Positions 44,860 to 54,253 of a stretch of DNA of 64,000 nucleotides are shown piece by piece. This DNA comes from Isoetes taiwanensis (taxonomy: Eukaryota; Streptophyta; Lycopodiopsida; Isoetales; Isoetaceae). The translations under genes were made by a program, and so were the position numbers. The DNA is taken from positions 1,876,182 to 1,940,181 of the forward strand of contig JAJEKV010000059.1 of the NCBI GenBank assembly GCA_021234155.1, in the 5' to 3' direction. Every line of letters starts with the position of its first letter. Position 1 is the first letter of the stretch. The notes below the pieces were generated by a model that worked only from the letters and a program-made list of their open reading frames with translations, was not told the DNA's origin and searched no databases.

Positions 44860-46499
44860 ATGGAGGCAGGCGATATTTTTGGCAGGGACCTGACACAACC
44901 CTCAGATCCAATAGGGGGAGATGTGGCCCCCTTGCCTCACTGGGTTGATCGCGGCAATCCCAGATCATTGGGGTTCATTGTGTCCTGGTGAGTTCATGCC
45001 TAGAGCCCATTTCTTCAGTCATTTCTCTTTCTTGGTTAGCCACGGTCCCGAACGTCTGATAGTTTAAGATCATGTGCGGTTGGTTATGCAACAGGGAGTA
45101 CCATGGGTGTTGGCTGCTGGTGAAGCGACGAGGCCCCCCGTCGGACACTCTACAGTTCACCACGTCGCAGAGCTGGATATGCATTGCCCCAGGTTGTCGG
45201 CAGTACTTGGATAGGAGGCAGCGACATCCTGGATGGGGCGGATATACTTTGAAGGGTGCACAGAGTCACCACCGTAGGGACCATGCTCAGCTATGGTTCC
45301 CTCGGAGACCCGTCGGTGCGCCGGTCAGATGGCCAGATCAGGCCCACCAGCGCACTGACCGCCGGCGCCAGGTCGAGCGCGAGTCCCATGCACGGAGGAG
45401 TGTCGAGCAGCGGGCTAGAGATCATGAGCATGCCGCGGCCATGCAGGACAGGAATAGAGTGACTAGGCAGCAGATGACGATGCTTGCAGCCCAGGGGCCC
45501 GAGGAGCTCCTGCAGACATACCCAGGCGGACATGTAGAGGCAGTCGAGCAGCTGTCGCAGGGTTACTCCCAGGTTCGCTCCGTGTTGTCCCACACTTATC
45601 ATGCAGTCCTTAGTGCTAGATATGGCGCCAGAGCCCCGCCAGGGCCAGCGGACGTAGACCTGAACGAGCAGGTGGATGCGTGGGTTCGGAGTCAGGTTCC
45701 ACCTCCTTCAGCAGAACAGGTTGCAGCCTTTGTTGCCGGGATGAGACAGTTATTGCACTTCGGTATGCAGTTCCGAGCCAGCGAGCAGGAGCATCATAGC
45801 CAGGACCCTGCCCAGCAGGAGCATCATAGGCAGGACCCTGTCCAGGAGGAGCATTGTAGCCAGGCCACTGGCCAGGAGGAGCATCATAGCCAGGCCCCTG
45901 GACAGGAGGAGCATCATAGCCATGGCCTTGAGCAGGATGATGATGAGTGGCAGTATCATGGCGAGAATGATGACGAGGAAGACGACGAGGATGATGACGA
46001 GTGGCAGGATCACGGCCAGGATGATGACGAGGATGATGACGAGGATGATGACGAGAATGATGACGGGGATGATGATGGGCGGGAGGATCATGGCCAGGAT
46101 GAGGAGTGGCAGCATGTTCATGGAGTCGAGGAGGTGCCCCACAGACAGGAGCACCAGTATAGTCATGTACAGGATGAGGGTGACGACATGGCGAGCTGGG
46201 ACAGGACCTCCACTCCAGTACGGCAGCATGGGCATGGGATGGACAGTGGAGGGCCATCAGACATCTTTGAGCCTCCCATGTCCCTTCATTTGCAGTCACC
46301 GCCTCCTTTGCACATGCTTCATGGGGGGCCCCGCCCGTCGAGAGGCATCGATTTGACAGATATGGCCAGCCGAGGGGGTCGTGTGTATAGCAGGATTATA
46401 TCGGAGGGCATGCCAGAGGCATTACGCAGGTCTGGCCTTGTGACACCATTCCCCCCCCCAGAGAGACGCTGCAAACCACGACGCTTGGCACCGAGATAG
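44860..46499 (+). CDS. MULE-2 acidic repeat protein (possibly the N-terminal part of the Ulp1 gene)
   Basis: Exon 1 (44860-44987) reads MEAGDIFGRDLTQPSD and splices in phase to 45095, giving VSWEYHGCWLLVKRRG and onwards. The middle is Arg/Glu-rich. From about 45781 there are five 10-residue repeats of the EEHHSQAPGQ type, followed by long Asp/Glu runs (DDDEDDDEDDDEN). The frame ends at TAG 46497-46499, only 70 bp before the Ulp1 frame. In known Ulp1-bearing MULEs the protease is often part of a larger protein, so an intron may link the two; I could not place one with confidence. The N-terminal domain is not recognised. Confidence 0.6.
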
Positions 46500-46566
46500 A
46501 GCACGTGGTTTCTTCCTCTATTATGATGGCTGTTTTGGCGGGAGCTATTCTCATTCACGGTGCCCG

Positions 46567-47818
46567 GTGGTTCGCGTGGGCTGGCGAGGGGTGGGCGTGT
46601 CTAGGCGGGCCAGTAGCGATCTGATCTACCCTCGGGAGCTCCGCCTCCCCAGGGGCCTGGTGCTGCAGCCCGCTTTCTGGGAGGAGGTTATCATTCTCAG
46701 CGGGGCGTATTACCTCGACATTCGAGCCGCTGTATGGAGTGTGGTGCCTCGTGGGCATGCAGAGGCTACGTTGAGGGATACAGTATGGGTTCGGGATGAG
46801 CTGGTCTGGGACGCCCTCCACTTCGTCTTGGATGCTGAGCTCTTGGCCACTGTTGACCGCGATCCTGCCCTTAGACGTGAGCTGCGTGTCCCTTCAGAGG
46901 AGTGGGATGACGGGCATGTGCGGGTGGTTGTCAGGTTTGTAACATCTGTGTTGTAGTCATTGACGGCCTGCTTCTTACACTATTTATTGCGCTCCAGCGC
47001 CTGCAGGCACATGTTGGGGCTGCACGATAGGCCGAGAGTCATCTTCATTGATCCTCGTTTCTACAACGACATGATGCAGCCAGGTGCCGGTGACGACGGA
47101 CGTTTGCTGAGGTCACATTTGCCTCGAGGTCCGATTGATTGGGCCAACCTCAAGGTAGTCATATGGCCAATCGTGTGGGGGTAAGTTCTATTGTCTGAGC
47201 GCTTGAATGACAATTTCTTAGCTGACGTGCGCGTGTGGATGCAGTGGCCACTGGGTCCTCGTGGTGTACATTCCACGGGACGAGGATTTACTGACGATTC
47301 TAGGGCTCCCGCTCGGTCGAGGACGGTTGTTCTTCATGGATTCCTTGCCGTACCCAGGACATTTACAGGGACGGTCCATGCGGGACAGGGAGAGAGTATC
47401 TCTTGACTCCGTGCATAAGTACGTTTCCCGACATGTGTCTGATGTTTCCGCTTGCTGACAAGTGTTTTCCCATCGCAGCCTAGGGGGGGTGCTTCTTCGT
47501 GCAGCCGGGGCACCCAGGGGCCTGACAGACACGTTCCAGGTCATGGATTGGATGCAGGCGAGAGTCCCTGTGCAGCCTCGGGACGCGACGTGTGGCGTCC
47601 GGCTCGCCATGAACATGCGACACTTGATACGCGCTGTGAACCACCCCCAAATCCCTGGGATACATCGGGTGAGTGTAGTTTGGATTGAGATATTATTATG
47701 GGTTGTACATGTTTGCTCACCTGGAACCGCATTTATGCAGATCCACGGGGGGATGTACACTGACGCGGACGTGGTGATGTTCAAGGACTCTTTCTTTTCA
47801 TTGTTGGCCTGTCTTTAG
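46567..47818 (+). CDS. Ulp1-like C48 cysteine protease of MULE-2
   Basis: Exons 46567-46934, 46998 (or 47007)-47180, 47245-47418, 47479-47668 and 47741-47818 join in frame at GT-AG sites. The SUMO-protease catalytic set is visible in order: His in GGHWVLVVYI, Asp in LFFMDSLP, Gln in VQPRDA and Cys in ATCGVRLAM. The C-terminal exon reads IHGGMYTDADVVMFKDSFFS and ends at TAG 47816-47818. Ulp1 proteases are known passengers of plant MULEs (Kaonashi-type). The true start may be further upstream. The frame looks intact, unlike the transposase of the same element. Confidence 0.8.
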
Positions 47819-48166
47819 GCCAGGGCCTGGTGGTACGTGCAGAGGCGTGCAGGGGCTGCATGACTGCCAGACCGCTGTATATTATGTACGAATAAATGTA
47901 ATTGTGCTTTTTTTACGTTGTGGAGTATAAAAAATGCATGTGGGAATGGGTTCAAGCGGATAGTCTATGCCCCCTAAAACATGCCCCTTGGGATGCCCCT
48001 GGTCAGGGATTTGAATAGTTGAGAACTGTTACATAGTGCGATAAGATGCATTTTATCATCATTCCATAGACTGAAGATTACATGGCAAATATGGACAGCA
48101 AAACATGATGATATTCATCCTGAGAATTGAACAAAAGAAAGCAAAATGGTCAACACGCCGCGAAAA
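47819..48166. other. Convergent 3' region between Ulp1 and helper genes
   Basis: A gene-free AT-rich stretch between two converging genes, probably holding both polyadenylation regions (AATAAA at 47891-47896). Confidence 0.45.
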
Positions 48167-48778
48167 CTAATAGTCCTCGTCCTCGTCCTCGACCCCTTCA
48201 GAGTCGCAGTCATCCCCCCACAGGCCGTCAAAAGCATAGTCTGCGGAGTGAACAGCAGCCTCCGTGAAAGGCTTCACTTCATCATAGCCCGCAGAATAAA
48301 GCTCGGAGTCGAGTATCTGAGGACGCGTTGTGCAGGACTCGAGTATGTACTCGATATTGTTATCCCGATCCATCTGCCAGACCTTATACACCCGGCGCAC
48401 TAGGTAAGCCATCTGGTGGTCCAGCTCCTCAGTATCCAGCAAGGCTCTCAGGGCCTTCACGCCAATGACATACTTCTTGAGCTCCAGCATCAGCGGGCGC
48501 CTACTGGCCTGACTCTCGAAATTGGAGTTCGGAGGAGGCGGCCGAGTGTCTCCTTCTTCCGTCCATCTCTCGACCATTCCTACACCATGAGGGTTGTGGG
48601 ATGCGGGTTAGTAAAGCGAGAGAAGTGCATTGAAGGTTGTGGGATACCTGAACACGGGCGCCTTACCTGTGAAGATCGGTTTGATGTCTTCAAGTCCCAT
48701 TTCATCCGCTTCCCGCACCTCCTCCTGAATCTCGTTCAGGCGGTCCAGCATAGCCTCCATGTTGCGTATCGTAGACAT
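48167..48778 (-). CDS. MULE-2 helper protein (homologous to the MULE-1 gene at 24616-25265)
   Basis: Exon 1 (48778-48667) reads MSTIRNMEAMLDRLNEIQEE and splices in phase to exon 2 (48579-48167), MVERWTEEGDTRPPPP onwards. Exon 2 contains LMLELKKYVIGVKALRALL and ends in an acidic DCDSEGVEDEDEDY tail. The helix motif LxxLNEIQEEV, the intron position and the LELKKYVIGVKALRALL block all match the MULE-1 helper. The protein is about 175 residues with no recognised domain. Because it is kept in two MULEs with different ends, it probably serves transposition (inference). Confidence 0.7.
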
Positions 48779-48880
48779 CAAATAGATTACTAGACACACC
48801 ACGACGATGAAGAACAGCCGGCAGAGACTGCGAACTGGATGGTCTCGTCTGCCGGCCGAGCTGATTTAACTCACAGTTGG

Positions 48881-49025
48881 ATTCGCGCCCGCGATTCCTA
48901 GGTGGAGCAAGTGCCGCGAATCCATTGTCTTATCCCGCCCCGCGATTCCCACCGCCCGCCAGCGATTCCACTGTCATTATCCGCCCAGCGATTCCATCGT
49001 CATTATCCCGCCCGCGATTCCTTTG
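48881..49025. repeat. Internal GCGATTCC motif cluster of MULE-2
   Basis: Six or more GC-rich half sites (CGCGATTCC, CAGCGATTCCA) lie between the helper gene and the next minus-strand gene. They are the same motif family as at the element ends. Confidence 0.8.
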
Positions 49026-49387
49026 TCGTATCCGCCCCGTAGCCAGCCACCGCCGTATCCCCGTGGGGGGCGCGTGGTGGGGACGGGTTGGGGAACGTGG
49101 TAGGACGGGTTGGGGTGACAACATTAAAAAAATACATTCAAGCAGACCTGATTATGTTTGACCTCTTGATTTTCATGTAGCAATAGACATTCAACGTGAT
49201 TTTCCCGAGCATTCTTCCAGTCAAACTCTGTTACATTCTAACTCTGCAGGTAACAAGTATTATATATGTTCTGTAGGTATTAAGTACTACATCAACATTA
49301 ATATGTTAATCTTGGTCCACAACAAAGTTTCCCAACAGTCAAAACCTACTCACATTAGCGAAACAAGATTCTGAAAAAAAGGAGACA

Positions 49388-49771
49388 TTACATCAATTGC
49401 CTCGCACCACCGGGGGGGGTCACTGGTGCAAGAACGGGCGGGAGGAGATTGCAGACATGAAGTGTGCGGCGGTTCACAGTTTCTGCCAGCTCATGGTCTA
49501 GGGAATGCACTACCGCAGCTCTTTCATCCCAGTCGAGCGCTCGTGGATGTCTATTAAGCTCGCGCATTGCGGCGACCATGGCAGCCCAGTCCCGCTCGAT
49601 GGCATTTGCGACCACTACAAGCTCTCCCTGGCATGTGCATGACGATGGGTCACGCATATGAAGATCCTTGCATCTCGTGGCCCAGGACAGGTAGTCGTAG
49701 TGCTGCTTCCTTGTTGTCATCTTGTGGAAACAAGCGACAGCGTTGGTTGAAGCTGCACCGTTGCTTGACAT
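49388..49771 (-). CDS. Small unidentified MULE-2 protein, 127 aa
   Basis: An open frame from ATG 49771 to the stop at 49388-49390. It has several Cys/His residues (VACFHKM, CKDLHMRD, SCTCQG) and a helical middle (AIERDWAAMVAAMRELN). It lies 3' of the transposase on the same strand, as an accessory gene would. No family is recognised. It could be a separate gene or the final exon of a longer unit. Confidence 0.45.
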   Translation of the reverse strand: MSSNGAASTNAVACFHKMTTRKQHYDYLSWATRCKDLHMRDPSSCTCQGELVVVANAIERDWAAMVAAMRELNRHPRALDWDERAAVVHSLDHELAETVNRRTLHVCNLLPPVLAPVTPPGGARQLM

Positions 49772-50137
49772 CGCTGCAGCCTATATACCACACAAGAAAC
49801 CGAGGAACACACAAAAAAACTCAAAATCCATGAATTCATTGATCTACTTTAAAGATATGTATGCAATATATATGAACTATATATGAATGTTTACCGGTGT
49901 GATGTTGATGCATCATCTAGCAGGTTTTGTCACCAATGTGTTATCGATGCAGCACCTACCAGGTTTTGTTAGGCTTCATGTTCTTTGCAAAGCCTGTATA
50001 AAGCACCATGATCTGTATAAAGCAACAGATCTGTATAAAGCACCATGATCTGGAACACGCATATGTGCTCTGCACGTAATATATAACTTTAAAACATTTA
50101 CATGTTAATCTTAGTCTACAGTAGATTTTTCTAGTAG
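49772..50137. other. Spacer in MULE-2
   Basis: Gene-free, with a short repeat of TCTGTATAAAGCA (three copies near 49992-50045). Confidence 0.5.
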
Positions 50138-53100
50138 TCAGAATGTCAAGGGTCGGCGAGCCCCTCTGCGAGGCGGGGGTCGAGGTGGGGTCTCCCGAGC
50201 AGCCGTTGGTCCGGCAGGACGGTGCGAGAAACTGTGAACGCGAGCCCCAGCCTGCTGTCTTGCATATCCTGACCTGACCACCACGTCGCGCGGGTTCAAT
50301 GCGTCCCGGATGTAGCTGATCTCGCGCCGGACCTCTGTGATGGAGGTGCCTAGCTGAACCTGATCCCAATCCGGCGCCTGGGCCATCTCGTTGCCAATAC
50401 GCGAATGTTCTTCTTCCAGAATGTCCTGCAGCTCTGCACCCAATCTCAGGTACAGGGCAAGATCCATGACTGGTGGGTCGGGTAGTGGTGGTGTCTCCAC
50501 GGGCTGTTCTCGACCTGGATACAGCTGTGCCCAGAGATCCGGCTCATGCTGTTCCAAGAAGAGATCACAAGCGATGAGGTGCTTGCATACCGGATTATCA
50601 GATGGGCACGTACAATACTGTTCCCGCATCGACACAGTGTACACATCATCCGATCCCCCGCTCTCCACCAGCAGCCGAATATCTGCACGATCCACGACCC
50701 TCATGGAGTCGGGCTGCTCGTCGAGGCGACGGAGCAGCTGCTGTGCACCAGCTCGCCGTCTGCGGTATGACCGCGGGCTGTATCTTCCAAACGTGGCTGC
50801 ACGCATAGATGTTACATTCCATTAGGTCACATAAAACCACGAGAGTAGATATAAACGCGCCTACCTAGCGTCCAGCGTTCCATGCACCGCGTCAGTATAG
50901 TTCCTCCCGGGGGTTCCTGCCCGTCCGGGAAACCGATGAGGAAGCTTACGAGAGAATACATCCGCACGTTTACCTTGCATCGTAGGACGTGCACTTTCAG
51001 CAGCCTCCAGTGGGACTCGACGTAATTCGTCGTCTCCATATGTGAGTGCTGCCAGCGACGGCAGTGACGTTGCCATTTCCCATCCCACGTGCCTCCCCAT
51101 AGCCAGTTGTTTTGCAGGTAGCTGTATGGCCCACCCTGGGTCAGATGTGTCAAACATGGTCAAAAGGAGTGCACAATGTGTGAGGACGCTCACCCCATGA
51201 TGAGCTCGTTTTCGGAAAATTGAATGTGGAACGCATTCAAGATATCCTGGTACTCAGCTTCATCGGCCTCGGTCATAAGCTTTCCGAGTGTTGTCCATAT
51301 TTGCGTCCTCTGCGGATGATAGCGCAGATGTCTCATCAGGTTGTCGCGCCATGCCCGCTTCACATGGAACCAACATGCAATGACATGTCCTGCAATCTAC
51401 GCGCAGATGATGTGTTTGTCGGCAACCTAATCCATGAACCACAAAACCTGGACTCCAATTACACGATGAGTACATTACCTGGTTGCGACGCGAATCCCAG
51501 CAGTAAGGATCGTTTGCAACCACCTCTTCGATTGCAAGTCGCTCCTCTCCGTCGCAGTCGATGGTAATTGAGCGCGGCCGCACTGCACCCATTCTATCAA
51601 ACACTAGCGACAGTGTCTTCTTCAGTGCGTATTTTCTCTCGCCAGAGTCCTTCTTGTGTGTAGACATCATATAGAAAACTGGGAAACCAACCCCACCCTC
51701 AACTGCAACAACCGCTGCATATAAGGGTATCCTCCACATGTTGGTGCCGAATGTCGAGTCCATGGCCCAGCCTCCATTCTAGCTGTATTTTATTGCCGCT
51801 CGAAGCATATTCTCGTCGTGAATGACCAATACCCATGGCCGGTCGTCGGGATTCTGTGCATTTGACCGTATCAGCTGATGGTAAATGACCCTCCCACTTG
51901 ATCTCCAGGCATCTATTCCACCCTCTAGGCTTTCCCAGTCTGCGCAGGCACCTGCTCCTGGGCGGCTTGAACACCGTGCATGTTTAGCTTGGCGAATGGA
52001 CAACTTATGAGTCGCTAACGTAATTAGGCTGGGGCAGGGACTTACCTTGCACACGATATCGGTGCGCAATGCGCCAAACGTCCTCTTGAGCAAGCTCGAA
52101 GCGATAAGTGACCTTGTCGACTGCTGTAACACTGTCCTTGATTCGCGGCCCCTCTGCTCTGGCTACGTCCCATATCGATTTGGTTGTCTGTAGCGCCCGC
52201 ACCGCTTGTATAGCCCGTGACATTAGCTCGGGGTGGATGGGCAAAGACCATGACTCCGGCGCCGCTTCAGGATCATGGCCCGTGTGCTCAGGCCTCACAA
52301 GTATCCAAGCCTCGGCTTCATCATCTGATTCGCCAGAGGGACGTACAGTGCGTAGCCTGTACGTACAACCACGTCTATGACTCCTGCGAACCTGTCTGTC
52401 AGTAGATGTATATCTGCGGCGTGGCTTAAGGTGGCGGTGGCAGGCGAAGTCATCAACCTTCAGACAACCGCCCTCTCCCCTCGCCCGAGAGTGGGTGTGC
52501 ACCAGCCGCACACGGTCTCGCACCTGTATCTCTTGCACCCTGGCATCAATCTCCCCCGCAGTGCACCTTTCGCGCTCCCTAAAATCCCTGTCAGACATGG
52601 CCTGCCGTCCGCTACAACTGCATGCTCTCAGGCAATCATAGACGTATTCCCGCGGGATGCCATGAAACCTGGAGCCTACTTCCCAAGCCGATGAGAGCCT
52701 CTCAAGGGTCCTCGACCTCGACAGGTGCAATCCCTCATCCAAGTGGCAGGCACCTACTATCACATTCCACCTCTCGACCCAGGGGATAACCTTATTGCCC
52801 TGTGAGTTTGCCCTGCGTAGCATCGCCTGCTCCCCGGCACCTACCAGATACAACTCTCTCCTGTATGTCTCCCATCGATCCTGGACTCTCAAGTGCTCTG
52901 CTCGTTGACGATTACCGGCAGATCGATTGTCTGCCGCTGGAAATGCCCCATCAGCTCTCCGGATATCAGCACATATTGCTCCATAGTTGTTCTGAATGCA
53001 CCACTTCATGAGGTCGTAGCTGTTCCTGTTGAAAACATAACCCGGGATTGTCCTCCCGGGCTGCTGAATCCACGCTAAAGGGTTCGGACATGTTTCGGCC

Positions 53101-53309
53101 CACCCATCCCATGCCTGTTGTGCCTGGGTTTGTCGCGGACCGCGTGAAGGACGGGGTGGATCAGTTCTTACCGAGCTGTCTGAAGACCCCTCATCCATCG
53201 ATGCTTCAGATGAATCCCGCCAGTAGTCACTGCCGGCATCGAGTGATAGATCACTCGGGCGGCTATATCGCCGGGCCGCTTTCCTCGCACCGCCGTGGTG
53301 GTGCGCCAT
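50138..53309 (-). CDS. MULE-2 MudrA-type transposase, one in-frame stop
   Basis: At least five exons can be followed: 53309-52046, about 51942-51479, about 51375-51190, about 51140-50866 and about 50785-50138. The N-terminal part has the zinc-ribbon-like CTYRLRTVRPSGE region of MudrA/FAR1 proteins. The DDE residues are in WAMDSTFGTN, SITIDCDGEERLAIE and TTNYVESHWRLLK, with CWFHVKRAWR between the second Asp and the Glu. A SWIM finger (CTCPSDNPVCKH) follows. A TAG at 51781-51779 interrupts the frame just before the first catalytic Asp (reading KYS, stop, NGGWAMDS). Otherwise the gene looks whole, so it may have died recently or the stop may be an error. Confidence 0.8.
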
Positions 53310-53332
53310 CACCACAGGTAATCGCAAGCGAA

Positions 53333-53411
53333 AGAACCTAACTTAGAAACCCTCATGCATTTCTTAGAACGAAGGAACCTAACTTAGAAACCCTCATGCA
53401 TTTCTTAGAAC
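53333..53411. repeat. 39-bp tandem duplication
   Basis: Two copies of a block beginning GAACCTAACTTAGAAACCC, with the junction near 53372. Confidence 0.85.
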
Positions 53412-53540
53412 AAAACTACTTGAGAACAAAACTACTTGCTTACCCAATGTGATAAAACTCTGCTTCAGGTGAGGGGCGTTCGGCGTGGGGTTGCAAACAG
53501 CACGACTGCAATCTGCCGGCCAAATGCCATTAAAAAGTAC

Positions 53541-53912
53541 AGGTGGAATCAAGGCCCATATTGCTGTGGAGTAAAGGCCCACATTCCACCTAACATAGAG
53601 TGGAATCGCGGCCGGGATTCCCCTATTTTTTTTTTTTTTTTAAAAAAACTTCGGCCAGGCGGGGTACCGCCAGATGGCGTGGTGGCGGCCGCCCGCTGGT
53701 GGAATCGCGACGCGATTCCACCAAAATCGACCCACTTGTTGTCGAACAGCATACGGTGGAGGATCCGCGCCTTTGGTGGAATCGCGGCCGCGATTCCACC
53801 TGATGCAAAAGGGAATCCAGGCCGCGATTCCACTATGGAATTTGAGCCCGGATTCCACTCGCGCGTAAGTCCAAACTGGGTGCCAATAAAGTCCGCGGGG
53901 TTAACCTCCTCT
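53541..53912. repeat. Right end of MULE-2 with palindromic GGAATCG motifs
   Basis: Six motif copies, including a perfect 26-bp palindrome at 53775-53800 identical to the one at 43998-44023. A poly(T) run at about 53625 mirrors the one in the left end. Confidence 0.85.
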
Positions 53913-54253
53913 GAGTATGTTAGAGAGTACACTAGTTTGGAATTAACTACTAAATCAATTCACTATGCAACTCTTGAGGTTACCCTATGAAACTTCTAGA
54001 AATTGTGAAAGTACTAGCTATTAATTTAATAGTGCCGTACGTTTGTATTTGATACTACCAATTTTTTACTTTTCAAATCTAGTTAAAACCGAGGGGCCAA
54101 TCCATGCCTAAAAGTCAAGATATAGACCCACCATGTACAATGATAGTGGTGAAGGTTATGCCTACATGTAACCAACCTTAAGGAGACGACACTTTTAGTT
54201 CAAATGCATCTTTCTATAATTTACAGCCAAATTCCCTACCTGATTACCATTCT
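53913..54253. other. Gap between MULE-2 and the starch-synthase gene
   Basis: AT-rich and gene-free; probably contains the 3' UTR of the minus-strand starch-synthase gene. Confidence 0.4.

Larger units (their letters stand above)
43719..53912. mobile_element. Mutator-like element 2 (MULE-2) with Ulp1-like protease
   Basis: The two ends align as inverted repeats. On the left, GGGTTAACCCGG, TTTGGCAACC and TTTGACTTGCGCGC are followed by GTGGAATCGCGG motifs. The reverse complement of 53800-53912 shows GGTTAACCCCGCGG, TTATTGGCACCC, GACTTACGCGC and GTGGAATC in the same order. Inside are a MudrA transposase and two small genes on the minus strand, and an acidic protein plus a Ulp1 protease on the plus strand. 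Length is about 10.2 kb. No clear 9-bp target duplication was found. Confidence 0.8.

Noticed and set aside
45616-46299. Long minus-strand frame full of HHPRHHPRHH
   Set aside because: It is the antisense shadow of the Asp/Glu and HHSQ repeats of the plus-strand MULE-2 protein, which has splice support.
49567-49833. Plus-strand frames opposite the small MULE-2 gene
   Set aside because: Antisense to the better supported minus-strand frame at 49388-49771.
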